64,000 bases of DNA from assembly GCF_000373965.1 (NCBI RefSeq), contig NZ_KB892865.1, positions 139,338 to 203,337 on the forward strand. The letters run 5' to 3'. Under the pieces are notes generated by a model. It did no database searches, was not told where the DNA came from, and saw nothing but the letters and a program-made list of their open reading frames with translations. Below are positions 1 through 9,291 of this stretch, piece by piece (within the stretch, counting starts at the first letter, position 1; each line of letters opens with the position of its first letter). The translations under genes and the position numbers were made by a program. This DNA is from Uliginosibacterium gangwonense DSM 18521 (GTDB lineage Bacteria; Pseudomonadota; Gammaproteobacteria; Burkholderiales; Rhodocyclaceae).

Positions 1-2
1 TG

Positions 3-455
3 GGGGATAGCTTCAATGTGATGCTTTTGAACCTGGATGGTTTAGACCAGATCAGCCAGACCTATGGCGAAGCGATGACGACCGAGTTCCTCAAGGCCAC
101 CGCCCAGAGGCTGGTCAGCAACTCCCGGGCGGGGGATTTCACTGCACACATAGGTAACAATGAGTTTGTGGTGATCTTCTCCTGCGAGCCAGACAGTCGA
201 GAGGTAGGCCGCTTTGCCGAGCGCCTGATCCGGCACTTGAAAAAACCCATCGTCCCGGACCTTCCCGGCGGGCTGGTGACTGTCAGCATCGGTATGGCCA
301 ATTACCCGGCCGATGGGACAACCCCTGATACGCTGCTGGACGCTGCCAGCGTTGCGATGCAACAGGCCAAGCGTGCGGGCAATGCGGCCTACGCCTATAA
401 GCTGGAAAGCAGACGCGAAGGTTTGCCTGGAGTGTGGGAAGTCAGCCGCTTCTAG
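3..455 (+). CDS. GGDEF-domain protein, C-terminal part (cut by window start)
   Basis: The reading frame is open to the window edge, so only the C-terminal part of a diguanylate-cyclase-like domain is seen. The frame begins with residues GDSFNVMLLNLDG, typical of the first beta strand and metal-site region of GGDEF domains. The signature motif itself reads GNNEF rather than GG(D/E)EF, which normally abolishes GTP-to-c-di-GMP activity. The later VSIGMANYPADG and AMQQAKRAG segments match the conserved end of the domain. No EAL domain follows; the protein stops about 25 residues after the fold. It is probably a catalytically dead signalling domain whose N-terminal sensor lies upstream. Confidence 0.8.
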   Translation, partial: GDSFNVMLLNLDGLDQISQTYGEAMTTEFLKATAQRLVSNSRAGDFTAHIGNNEFVVIFSCEPDSREVGRFAERLIRHLKKPIVPDLPGGLVTVSIGMANYPADGTTPDTLLDAASVAMQQAKRAGNAAYAYKLESRREGLPGVWEVSRF

Positions 456-635
456 CGGCCCGGATAGTCATCACGCGCCGGATTGTGAAGATGACTGTCC
501 GTTCCCGCTGAACTTCAGGGAACACAATGTGGCGGGCTGTCACACCCGCCCCTACGCCCACCAAGATCACGGTAAGATCATGCATCGCTGCAAGATGCGC
601 TTGCAGACAGTCTCCCCCACCACGAGGGCTGCGGC

Positions 636-1913
636 ATGATCTTCGAACTGGATATGCGGACGGTGCATGAGTTTGGTATGGCCCTGCTGATCGGCGCCCT
701 GGTCGGCATTGAGAGGGAGAAACGCAAGGCGCTCAAACAGGTTCCAACCTTTGCAGGCATCCGCACCTTCATACTGATTGCCGAAATCGGGGCGCTTTCT
801 GCATGGCTCTCCATCCAGATGAGCATGCCCCTGATCTTCGGCGTGGCGCTGGCCGGATTGTTCGCTCAGGTCGCCGTGGCCTACGTGCTGGAAAAGCGGG
901 CCAACACGAGTTCCGTCGGGCTCACCACCGAGTTTGCAGGTGTAGCTGTCTTCATGCTTGGCGCAGCCGTCATGTTCGGGCATGCCGCCATCGCCATCAG
1001 CTTGGCCGTGATCAATACCACCCTGCTGGCGTTCAAGGGTGAGTTGCACGGTGCGGTCAACAAACTGGGGCAGGACGATATCTACGCGGGGCTGAAACTG
1101 TTAATCGCCAGCTTTATCGTGCTGCCCTTGCTGCCAGATGCGCCCATTGACCCCTGGCACGCACTCAACCCCTACAAACTGTGGCTGCTGGTCATCCTGA
1201 TCTCGGCATTGTCCCTGGTCGGCTACGTTGCCACCCGCTGGCTGGGCAGCGCACGTGGGGTCGCCATCACCGGTTTCAGTGGCGGGCTGGTCTCATCCAC
1301 GGCAGTAACCCTCTCGATGGCACGCGAAAGCCGTGAAGGCGGCCATGAGGCAATGGGTACAACGTATGCCGCAGGCATCCTATTCGCCTGGGTGGTGATG
1401 TTCCTGCGCATCATCGTCATGATGCTGGTGCTCAGCCCCACCCTGCTGCGTCAGGCGCTCCCCGCCTTGGGCCTGATGCTGCTGATCAACCTGGGCTTTG
1501 CCTTGGGCTACTACCTGCACGGCCTGCGCACCCAACCGGGGGAGGTCAACGAAGTCCCCCTGACCAACCCCTTCAGCCTGTGGTCAGCCAGTAAGTTCGG
1601 CCTGCTCTTTGCCGTCGTGCTTCTGCTCGTCGCTGTGTCCCGGCAGGCGTTCTCAGCCAGCAGCGTGGTATGGGTGGGCGTGCTGGCGGGTTTGACAGAC
1701 GTGGATGCCATCACCTTGTCGATGTCTGATTTCGGCAAGACGGCAGGCATGTCGAGCATCGCCATTCAGGCTATTGTCGCGGCGGTGTTGGCCAACACGG
1801 TGGTCAAGTGTGCGCTGGCAGTCGGGCTGGGCAGCAAGGGGCTGGGGCGCAGCATGATCCCGGCGTCAGTCGTCTTGCTGGTGGTCGGGGGTGGCAGTAT
1901 GTTCATGGTCTAG
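636..1913 (+). CDS. MgtC/SapB N-terminal domain and DUF4010 membrane protein
   Basis: A 425-aa integral membrane protein. The N-terminus carries the MgtC/SapB-like pattern LLIGALVGIEREKR (about residues 17-30) followed by GIRTF, and the rest is a series of hydrophobic segments typical of the DUF4010 family. About 11 or 12 membrane spans can be drawn, for example near residues 45-65, 78-95, 170-190, 240-262 and 395-415. The molecular function of this family is not established; links to magnesium homeostasis rest on MgtC similarity only. The ATG at 636 follows a poor ribosome site. The gene stands alone. Confidence 0.8.
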   Translation: MIFELDMRTVHEFGMALLIGALVGIEREKRKALKQVPTFAGIRTFILIAEIGALSAWLSIQMSMPLIFGVALAGLFAQVAVAYVLEKRANTSSVGLTTEFAGVAVFMLGAAVMFGHAAIAISLAVINTTLLAFKGELHGAVNKLGQDDIYAGLKLLIASFIVLPLLPDAPIDPWHALNPYKLWLLVILISALSLVGYVATRWLGSARGVAITGFSGGLVSSTAVTLSMARESREGGHEAMGTTYAAGILFAWVVMFLRIIVMMLVLSPTLLRQALPALGLMLLINLGFALGYYLHGLRTQPGEVNEVPLTNPFSLWSASKFGLLFAVVLLLVAVSRQAFSASSVVWVGVLAGLTDVDAITLSMSDFGKTAGMSSIAIQAIVAAVLANTVVKCALAVGLGSKGLGRSMIPASVVLLVVGGGSMFMV

Positions 1914-2051
1914 GCCACACCGATCACGCCCCCCAGCCAGAAAGGCTATTTGGCGATTCCTGATTGGGCAGAATCAAGGCATTGTCCTACGCACTGATTC
2001 AGACTGGCGGTATCATCCCCATCTTGGAATTTCACCCTTGGTTTTGTGTTT

Positions 2052-3326
2052 ATGTTCGATCAGCATCAGGACTCCACTCCGATTCTGGCCCGTGCAACGC
2101 TGAACTCCATGGCTGCGGCCGAGCATCAAGCGCTCTGGCTGATACGCGACATGGGGCACTTTGTCACCCGCAGTCTGGCGACTTCGGCCCTGACGCTGAG
2201 TCAGCACGACCTGAAAATGGCCTACAGCGCCGCAGTGGCAATGATCGAACGCGACGAGATGGAAGAGCTGGGGCGCCTGTTGAGCGATCTGCCCAACCTG
2301 ATCGACTTCCTGCCGGATACGGAAGATGGCCTGAGCCTGCTCCACATAGCCGCACGCCAAGGCAGCCCGAACAGCATTGCGCTACTGGTGGAGCATGGGG
2401 CCTTGTTGGAACAGGGGTGCGGCACAAGCCAGAGCCCGGAAGAAGGCCCCTTGCCGGGCTGGACGCCCCTGCTGATTGCCGCGCGCAATCGCCGCGAAGA
2501 TAACGCGCTGGAATTGTTGGACTGGGGCGCAGACCCTGCGCATGCCGACCCCATTAACGGTGACACCCCCTTGCACTGCGCCGCCTCGCTGGGTATGGAA
2601 CGCCTTGCCCGGCGCCTGATCCTGACCGATGCGCCCTTGAACGCGCAGGCGACCTGGAGTTCATTTGACGACGAACTGGGACATTACACCGGCAACACCC
2701 CTCTTCATGTCGCCGCACTCGGCAACCAGCTCGACATGGCCTGGCTGCTGATCAAGGCAGGGGCAGAGCGTGATCTGGCCAAGGACGACCTGCGCAGCCC
2801 CCTGTTCTACGCGGCGGCACGAGGCCACACCGATGTGGTGGAGGTGCTGCTGGCCTCCGGCGCCAACCCCAATGCGCGTGAAGCCTCCACCGTGGGCAAG
2901 ATCACCACGGACCTCACCCCACTGCATTACGCCGTACTCAATGGCCACACCCATACAGTGGCGATGCTCTTGTGTTATGGTGCCAACCCAACCCTGGTTG
3001 AGAGCAACAGCCGCGCCACTGCGCTAGACATGGCACGCCGCAATGACGACGCGCCAATAGTGGCCTTGCTGAACACGGCCATAAAGCGGGACTTTACCGA
3101 AGAAGTCTTCAGTGGAATGGATGGTCAGACCATCACCTGGCAGCGTCGCCACTATGTGGAGATGACCCCGTTCCTGGAAAATCTGCTCACCGAGTGCCCG
3201 GTCAATAGCCGTGGTCTGCTGGTACTCAGTGACTGGCTTGCGGAAGTGCTCGGCGCAGAAAATCGTGTGCACCTGGCCCGCGTCTATCGGGCGCTGCCCG
3301 GTGATCGCAAGCAGATGGAGAAGTGA
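2052..3326 (+). CDS. Ankyrin-repeat protein
   Basis: A 424-aa soluble protein built from ankyrin repeats, recognisable from repeated G-TPLH(Y/C/V)A and A-(A/L)LL--GA patterns. Clear repeats start near LSLLHIAARQG, TPLLIAARN, TPLHCAASLG, TPLHVAALGN, SPLFYAAARG and TPLHYAVLNG. The last ~90 residues are not repeat-like. No signal peptide is visible, so it probably acts in the cytoplasm as a protein-binding scaffold. A GTG six bases upstream (2046) is an alternative start. Its stop is two bases before the TTG start of the J-domain gene, so the two are almost certainly cotranscribed and coupled. Confidence 0.85.
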   Translation: MFDQHQDSTPILARATLNSMAAAEHQALWLIRDMGHFVTRSLATSALTLSQHDLKMAYSAAVAMIERDEMEELGRLLSDLPNLIDFLPDTEDGLSLLHIAARQGSPNSIALLVEHGALLEQGCGTSQSPEEGPLPGWTPLLIAARNRREDNALELLDWGADPAHADPINGDTPLHCAASLGMERLARRLILTDAPLNAQATWSSFDDELGHYTGNTPLHVAALGNQLDMAWLLIKAGAERDLAKDDLRSPLFYAAARGHTDVVEVLLASGANPNAREASTVGKITTDLTPLHYAVLNGHTHTVAMLLCYGANPTLVESNSRATALDMARRNDDAPIVALLNTAIKRDFTEEVFSGMDGQTITWQRRHYVEMTPFLENLLTECPVNSRGLLVLSDWLAEVLGAENRVHLARVYRALPGDRKQMEK

Positions 3327-3327
3327 A

Positions 3328-4593
3328 TTGTTCAAGTGGCTCAGTAGTGACCGCCCCGCCCCCGAAGCCCTGGAGCTTGAGGAAAAACTGCGCCAACTCG
3401 AAGTTGTGGAAGAGCGCTACGCTGAAGTCCAGACCGAGTACGCAACACTGCAAAACGAATTGTCGGCCTTCAAGCTGCGCTATTGGCGCCGCGTGGGGCC
3501 GCTGTATGCGCGCCTGGATGAACTGCGTGCCGAAATTGCCCGTGAGCTGGCCCGTAGTGCCCCGCGTAACCCGATCCGCCAGCAAGCCGCTCGCGTTGCC
3601 GGTGCCCAGGCCAAAGCCAGTGCCGAAGCACTACACGAAGCAGAGGACGATGGCAACAGCGAGGAATTCACCACCAGTGAAGACCTCAAGCGCCTGTACC
3701 GCCAAGCCGCCCGACTGGTCCACCCTGATCGCGCCGATGACGACGAAGACCGCAACCTGCGCGACGACATCATGGCGCGCATCAATGCCGCCTATCGCAA
3801 TAACAACGGGCTGGTGATCGAATCCTTGATTGAGGAATACCAGATGCGGGCGGAAACAGGTGAGGAAGATGCCGCTACACGGCTCATCCGCACCATCCGC
3901 ACCATTGCTCGCATGCGCGAGCAAATCCGGGAGATTGAGGCGGCAACCATTACGCTGCGGGAGTCCGAGCTGTATCGCCTGCAAAAGATCGTACTAGAAG
4001 CCGAGGCCAAAGGCACCGATAAACTCTCCGAACTCGCCCGTGGCGTGGAGCGCCAGATTAGCGAAGCCCAGTTGCGCCTGGATCGCATCCGCAAGACAGC
4101 TGCCACCGCCGCCAACACCACGGATGAGCCGGTGCCCTCTGCGCGCCAGTCGCGCCGCCCTCCAGTCGAAGAAGCGGCGCCCCAGCCAAAAGACAGTGCG
4201 CAGCCAAAGCCCGAGCCCACCGAAGAAAGCGCGGAAGAGGACGATTCGCACGAAATTCATCGCCCTGCCCTGCGATATATCGCAGAGCAACTCTACGCCA
4301 TGCGCCTGGGCTACGAGTATCGCCAAGCCCTTGACGGGGCCAGCGTGCGCCACTTGCGGGTGCCAGACTTCACCCTGCACGATGGCTCGGGCAACACCAT
4401 CCTCTGGTTCCACTTGCCGGAGCTGGATGAGATACAGCGCGAACGTTGGCAGGCCGATCTGGCCCAGTACGCCAGCCTGGGTTATGAAATGGGCATCAAC
4501 CTATTCATGACGCGGGATGAAGAAAACTCACGCTTCGACGAAATCCGCCTGCAAAAGATGGCGCGTTTCATCGCCACCCTGATCGGAAACTGA
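3328..4593 (+). CDS. J-domain (DnaJ-like) coiled-coil protein
   Basis: A 421-aa protein with a long charged helical N-terminus (residues 10-75), a J domain at about 115-175 with the HPD tripeptide at 132-134, a second coiled coil and acidic/proline-rich linker (about 190-300), and an unrecognised globular C-terminus of ~110 residues. HPD stimulates the ATPase of Hsp70 (DnaK) partners, so this is a specialised co-chaperone, not DnaJ itself: the Gly/Phe and zinc regions are missing. The TTG start is chosen because GGAG lies about 7 nt upstream and no ATG fits; a longer frame would run inside the ankyrin gene. An ankyrin scaffold plus a J protein suggests a dedicated chaperone-adaptor pair (inference). 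Confidence 0.8.
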   Translation: MFKWLSSDRPAPEALELEEKLRQLEVVEERYAEVQTEYATLQNELSAFKLRYWRRVGPLYARLDELRAEIARELARSAPRNPIRQQAARVAGAQAKASAEALHEAEDDGNSEEFTTSEDLKRLYRQAARLVHPDRADDDEDRNLRDDIMARINAAYRNNNGLVIESLIEEYQMRAETGEEDAATRLIRTIRTIARMREQIREIEAATITLRESELYRLQKIVLEAEAKGTDKLSELARGVERQISEAQLRLDRIRKTAATAANTTDEPVPSARQSRRPPVEEAAPQPKDSAQPKPEPTEESAEEDDSHEIHRPALRYIAEQLYAMRLGYEYRQALDGASVRHLRVPDFTLHDGSGNTILWFHLPELDEIQRERWQADLAQYASLGYEMGINLFMTRDEENSRFDEIRLQKMARFIATLIGN

Positions 4594-4600
4594 AGCCGTC

Positions 4601-4635
4601 ACACCCAAAGGCATGGCTTTGGGTGTTCCGTTTTT
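4601..4635 (+). terminator. Intrinsic terminator after the J-domain gene
   Basis: Perfect 10-bp stem ACACCCAAAG / CTTTGGGTGT with loop GCATGG, followed by TCCGTTTTT. It lies 7 bp after the J-domain stop and separates it from the convergent modC. Confidence 0.8.
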
Positions 4636-4659
4636 AAATATCGAAACTTAGAAATGAAA

Positions 4660-5745
4660 CTACTCCAGGAGGGCCACTGCCTTAACCTGCGCCCATACAT
4701 CCTGCCCCACGGTCAGGACGAGCTGATCAGCAGAACGCCGGGTGATGCGTGCCAATAGCGTTGTACCACCTGCCTGCAAGGAGACCATGCATTGTGCCGG
4801 GTCTTCTGTCTCCCCGATCTCCATCACGCGACAAGCAAAACGATTTTGAATGCTGGAGGCATGATCACTGTTCAAGGCGATGGAAACGTCGCGGGCGAGA
4901 ATGCGCACCCTCAATCGTTTGCCCTGCGTGAAGTTGCGTCGAGAAACAAAAATGTCCCCGCCTCCAAACCGTAGGCGGGTGAGGTGCCAGCGCTCGTCAT
5001 GCCCGACCACCTCTGCCGATATGACCACGCTGGCCTCATGATCACGCGCCAAGGGCAGATCAAGGCGTGCCAGGGTCTCATCCAGAGGGCCACTGGCCAA
5101 AACTCTGCCATGTTCCAGCAGTACCAGTTGATCGGCCAGTCGCGCCGCCTCTTCGATCTGGTGCGTGACATACAACATGGGAATCTCCAGCTCGTCATGC
5201 AGGCGTTCCAGGTAGGGCAGTATCTCCTGCTTGCGCGCATGGTCCAGCGCCGAAAGCGGCTCATCCATCAGCAGCAGGCGCGGCCTGGTCAGCAAGGCCC
5301 GGGCAATCGCCACACGCTGCCGCTCCCCACCAGACAGCCCCTCAGGCTTGCGGGTGAGCAGGTGGTTGATCCCTAGTTGCCGTGATGCGGCCTGAACCTC
5401 ATCCTCATTGATCCGCCCGCCTGCGCGGCGCATCCCGAAAGTCAGATTGCCATGCACATTCAGGTGCGGAAACAGGCTCGCTTCCTGAAAGACGTAGCCG
5501 ATGGCGCGTTTCCAGGTCGGCAGGAAAACCCCTTGTGCTGTGTTCTGCCACACCTCCCCCTGTACCCGCAGGTATGCGTTTGTCGCCCGCTCCAGGCCCG
5601 CCACACAACGCAGCAGCGTTGTCTTGCCTGAGCCGGAATGCCCAAACAATACGCTGACCCCTTTGCCGGGCAAGCTCAGTTCGACATCCAGATCGAAACC
5701 TGCATACTGATGCGCCAGGCGCAGGACGATTGGCTCATCACCCAT
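4660..5745 (-). CDS. modC: Molybdate ABC transporter ATP-binding protein ModC
   Basis: A 361-aa ATPase that powers molybdate import through ModB. The N-terminal ABC domain shows Walker A GHSGSGKTT near residue 35, the signature LSGGERQRVAIARAL, Walker B LLLMDEPLSALD and the switch histidine in VTHQ. The C-terminal ~110 residues form the regulatory Mop-like domain that binds oxyanion in this family. The ATG at 5745 is used; a GTG lies directly before it. It is the last gene of modE-modA-modB-modC and starts 9 nt after modB ends. Confidence 0.95.
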   Translation of the reverse strand: MGDEPIVLRLAHQYAGFDLDVELSLPGKGVSVLFGHSGSGKTTLLRCVAGLERATNAYLRVQGEVWQNTAQGVFLPTWKRAIGYVFQEASLFPHLNVHGNLTFGMRRAGGRINEDEVQAASRQLGINHLLTRKPEGLSGGERQRVAIARALLTRPRLLLMDEPLSALDHARKQEILPYLERLHDELEIPMLYVTHQIEEAARLADQLVLLEHGRVLASGPLDETLARLDLPLARDHEASVVISAEVVGHDERWHLTRLRFGGGDIFVSRRNFTQGKRLRVRILARDVSIALNSDHASSIQNRFACRVMEIGETEDPAQCMVSLQAGGTTLLARITRRSADQLVLTVGQDVWAQVKAVALLE

Positions 5746-5754
5746 CACAGTCTC

Positions 5755-6435
5755 TTACTTTCTGAACGAACCCTGGGGGTTCAAGGTGTACAGCGCCAAC
5801 AGAACGAAGAACGCAAACGCCACCATTCCCCCTGCCAGCCAATGGGCCTGAGTGTATTCCAGCGCCTCGACGTGATCGAATATCTGCACTGACACCACCC
5901 GCGTTCTATCCGGGATATTACCGCCGATCATCAACACCACGCCAAACTCACCCACTGTATGCGCAAACCCCAGGATCGCCCCGGTCAAAAAACCAGGGCG
6001 CGCGAGCGGCACCACAACCGACCAGAACCGATCCCAGGGAGAAGCCCGTAGCGTAGCGGCCACTTCCAGTGGCCGACGACCAATTGCCTCAATGGCGTTC
6101 TGCACCGGTTGCACCACGAAGGGCAGCGAATAGAAGGTAGAGGCCACTACCAGCCCGGTAAAGGTAAAGGGCAGCATTCCCAGCCCCAGCGCCTGAGTCA
6201 GCGCCCCGACGGGACCATGCGGCCCCATCAGCAGCAGCAGATAAAAACCCAGCACCGTAGGCGGCAACACCAATGGCATGGAAACCAGCGCACTGACCAC
6301 TCCACGCAAGCGTGAGCGGGTATATGCCAACCACCATGCGATGGGGGTGCCCACAATCAGCAACAACACCGTCACCGTGGTAGCAAGGCGCACGGTCAGC
6401 CAAAGGGCTGACCAATCCTGCGGATCAAGCATCAT
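5755..6435 (-). CDS. modB: Molybdate ABC transporter permease ModB
   Basis: A 226-aa inner-membrane permease with about five hydrophobic segments. The EAA-type cytoplasmic loop that docks ModC is visible as [15 protein letters not shown] followed by [23 protein letters not shown], the standard ModB/CysT motif with invariant glycine. Length is normal for ModB (~225 aa). Two adjacent ATG codons (6435 and 6432) could start it. It lies between modA (8-nt gap) and modC. Confidence 0.95.
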   Translation of the reverse strand: MMLDPQDWSALWLTVRLATTVTVLLLIVGTPIAWWLAYTRSRLRGVVSALVSMPLVLPPTVLGFYLLLLMGPHGPVGALTQALGLGMLPFTFTGLVVASTFYSLPFVVQPVQNAIEAIGRRPLEVAATLRASPWDRFWSVVVPLARPGFLTGAILGFAHTVGEFGVVLMIGGNIPDRTRVVSVQIFDHVEALEYTQAHWLAGGMVAFAFFVLLALYTLNPQGSFRK

Positions 6436-6443
6436 TACCCTAC

Positions 6444-7229
<786 letters not shown>

Positions 7230-8042
7230 TCAATCAAATGCCGAAAGCATCACGCTGGAAGCTTTGAAAATCGCACAGGCCCGGTAGCCTTCGCGCAAGC
7301 CAAGCTCCTTGAGCGCATCGCGGGTGATAATCGCGCTGACGGTGCGCCCGGCAGGCAGGCTCAGCACCACATCCACCGCCACCGGCCCTTCGTGGATGCG
7401 CACCACCTCACCCCACAACTGGTTGCGGGCAGACAGACGCATGCCCTCATCAGTCGACAGGATCACGGCAGAAGAATTGACCCAGGCGTGCAATTCACGC
7501 CCGATATTCAGGCGCATCTGTTCGGCCCCTTCACGCGAGACATGGGCCACGATTTCATTCTGGCCGTCAAAACGAATGCCCACTTCATAGGTCACATCGC
7601 CCGCGCGCAGACTCGTCACCGGGCCCACAAACTGGTTGCGCGCGCTTGTCGTCACCCCCACGCTACGCATCAGGCGGCGCAGGGATTGCGGATCATCGTC
7701 TCCCGCCTGGCCCAGACTTGCCGCTACCCGGTCCAGCGCCAACTGATATTCAGCCTCCATTGCGCGATACACCTTGACCACCTGGCGCCCATAATCAGTC
7801 AGCACGGTACCGCCACCGTGGCGGCCCCCCACTGCGCGCTCCACAAGCGCCTGATCAGCAAGGTTGTTCATCGCATCCACGGCATCCCACGCGGCCTTGT
7901 AAGAAAGGGGCACCTCCTTGGCCGCCTGGGAGATCGAACCACAGCGCTCAATCGCCTCCAGCAGACGAATGCGGGTATCGCCCAAAAAGCTGCCCGCCTC
8001 CAGATCCACGCCAAAACGCCCAATCATCCTGTTTGATTTCAT
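7230..8042 (-). CDS. modE: Molybdate-responsive transcriptional regulator ModE
   Basis: A 270-aa regulator that binds molybdate and then DNA, classically repressing mod transport genes. The N-terminal LysR-like winged helix is at about residues 20-115 (RIRLLEAIERCGSISQAAK, SYKAAWDAVDAMN, GGRHGGGTVLTDYG). Two C-terminal Mop/TOBE domains start near TSARNQFVGPV and SARNQLWGEV and bind the oxyanion. The open frame runs 55 codons further upstream, but that part is not ModE-like; the ATG at 8042 gives normal length. It is the first gene of the leftward mod operon and has a candidate ModE box 27 bp upstream, so it is probably autoregulated. Confidence 0.93.
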   Translation of the reverse strand: MKSNRMIGRFGVDLEAGSFLGDTRIRLLEAIERCGSISQAAKEVPLSYKAAWDAVDAMNNLADQALVERAVGGRHGGGTVLTDYGRQVVKVYRAMEAEYQLALDRVAASLGQAGDDDPQSLRRLMRSVGVTTSARNQFVGPVTSLRAGDVTYEVGIRFDGQNEIVAHVSREGAEQMRLNIGRELHAWVNSSAVILSTDEGMRLSARNQLWGEVVRIHEGPVAVDVVLSLPAGRTVSAIITRDALKELGLREGYRACAIFKASSVMLSAFD

Positions 8043-8068
8043 ACCGGCTTTCTTGTTATACAGACCCG

Positions 8069-8092
8069 CGTTATCTATATTCTTACACAGCG
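8069..8092. promoter_or_regulatory. modE box: Candidate ModE box between modE and mop
   Basis: CGTTATCTA, six bases, then TACACAGCG. Compared with the ModE consensus CGnTATATA-N6-TATATAnCG, the left arm matches 8 of 9 and the right arm 7 of 9 with exact spacing. It sits in the divergent gap between modE and mop and could repress both units when molybdate is plentiful. The consensus is from memory of enterobacterial ModE sites. Confidence 0.55.
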
Positions 8093-8224
8093 CTTTTATA
8101 AGCGGAATGTCTTTTTCACTGTTTTTTCGATTTGGCGCTGTGGTTGAAACATCTTGTACTGTTCTATTACATTGGTCATACCGCCGTTTGATCCCTTCTT
8201 CAATCACCAGGAAAGCGACCCCAA

Positions 8225-8653
8225 ATGAAAATCAGCGCACGCAACACCTTCGAAGGCAAGATCAGTGCCTTGAATGTCGGCCCGGTCAGTGCCGAAGTCG
8301 AAATCATCACCCAAGGCGGCGACAAACTCATCGCCACCATCACCCAGGGCAGCGCACAGTCGCTGGGGCTGGCCGTTGGCAAGGAAGTCATCGCACTGAT
8401 CAAGGCCTCGAATGTGATGGTCATGACCGATGGCAGCGGCGTCAAACTCTCCGCGCGTAACTGCCTGAGCGGCAAGGTCAAAAAGCTGGTCCCCGGCCCG
8501 GTCAGTGCAGAGGTGATCATTGCACTTCCTGGCGGCGCCGAGATTTTTGCCAGTGTCACCCGTGAGGCCACCGACGAACTTGGCCTCAAGGAAGGTTCCG
8601 TCGCCACTGCCGTGATCAAGGCATCCTCAGTGATCATCGGCATCAAGGCCTAA
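8225..8653 (+). CDS. mop: Tandem Mop-domain molybdate-binding protein (molbindin)
   Basis: A 142-aa cytoplasmic protein made of two tandem ~68-residue Mop domains, each beginning with an (I/L)SARN(T/C)(F/L) motif (residues 3-9 and 75-81) and containing GPVSAEV. This matches ModG-type di-domain molbindins, which assemble into rings that bind several molybdate ions and buffer intracellular molybdenum. It is divergent from modE and shares its control region. A stable hairpin follows the stop. A ribosome site (CAGGAAAG) lies about 10 nt before the ATG. Confidence 0.92.
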   Translation: MKISARNTFEGKISALNVGPVSAEVEIITQGGDKLIATITQGSAQSLGLAVGKEVIALIKASNVMVMTDGSGVKLSARNCLSGKVKKLVPGPVSAEVIIALPGGAEIFASVTREATDELGLKEGSVATAVIKASSVIIGIKA

Positions 8654-8664
8654 GCTGGCAAACA

Positions 8665-8700
8665 GCCATACGGCGCCCCACCCTCTGGGCGCGGTATGGC
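8665..8700 (+). terminator. Long hairpin after mop, probable terminator
   Basis: A 14-bp stem with one mismatch (GCCATACGGCGCCC / GGGCGCGGTATGGC) around an 8-base loop, 11 bp after the mop stop. There is no T-tract, so it may act as an mRNA 3' stabiliser or Rho-linked pause instead of a classical terminator. Confidence 0.5.
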
Positions 8701-8799
8701 ACAGTAATGGTGCATACGCTCAGCCGGAACCCGTGCCCCTAGGCAAATAAAACACAAACAATATGCCATAAAAATAGACGGCGTGGAGCCCCTGCCATA

Positions 8800-9210
8800 T
8801 CAACGTGGCATCTGATCTGCAAAAGAGAAAAACGCCTGATGCTGCTGGCAATCATCACTACATGAAATCCGCCGGTGGATCAGCCAGCGCCCATCAATCA
8901 AACGCCAAGCCACCAGATGCTCCCAATAACTGGGGGCAAGGTAGTAGGCTTCGTCATCATCGGAACGCAGATCAGTCAGCACAAAGTAATGCTCGCAATA
9001 GCAGGGGCAATCCTCGTACTCATAGCCCAGAACACGCTCAGAGACGATTTCGTAATCCCGGAAATGCTCAAAGCTGATCGGCTCAACCACCTGATGCGCC
9101 CAATCCTTGGGCAGCAAAGCCCGCCAGGCGGGCTTCTTGTTCCAGTGGCGGCACGGGGTTCGCTCAACCCTGCCGCCCGTTTGTCCACATGCATCCCACA
9201 TGTTCGCCAC
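8800..9210 (-). CDS. Unknown 136-aa protein behind a ModE box
   Basis: I do not recognise a family. The protein is acidic and rich in Trp, Tyr and His, with no signal peptide or membrane span. It contains a Cys cluster (EDCPCYCEHYF, about residues 67-77), a second pair near CSDDC and an acidic turn RSDDDEAYYL. Reading starts at GTG 9210 (GGGGAG upstream) or ATG 9201 (GAGGTGG upstream). It lies 81 bp downstream of modD on the same strand, and the gap carries a well-matched ModE operator about 26 bp upstream of the start. The position and operator suggest a role in molybdenum or FeMo-co metabolism (inference). Confidence 0.7.
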   Translation of the reverse strand: MANMWDACGQTGGRVERTPCRHWNKKPAWRALLPKDWAHQVVEPISFEHFRDYEIVSERVLGYEYEDCPCYCEHYFVLTDLRSDDDEAYYLAPSYWEHLVAWRLIDGRWLIHRRISCSDDCQQHQAFFSFADQMPR

Positions 9211-9235
9211 CTCGCTCCCCAGTCAATCACGGCTT

Positions 9236-9261
9236 TCGATATGTTAGTCAGTATATAGCGA
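9236..9261. promoter_or_regulatory. modE box: Strong ModE-box candidate upstream of the unknown 136-aa gene
   Basis: Read on the minus strand: TCGCTATATA, six bases CTGACT, then AACATATCGA. The left arm fits the consensus TCGnTATATA completely and the right arm matches 8 of 10 of TATATAnCGA, with the expected 6-bp spacer. It is an AT-rich patch inside otherwise GC-rich sequence, and overlaps where the promoter of the 136-aa gene should be. Confidence 0.7.
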
Positions 9262-9291
9262 ATAACATGCCAATCGCGCTGGCAGGCGTTC

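Noticed and set aside
532-551. GGCGGG/CCCGCC hairpin after the GGDEF gene as terminator
   Set aside because: Short stem, 8-base loop, no T-tract; not distinguishable from chance in GC-rich DNA.
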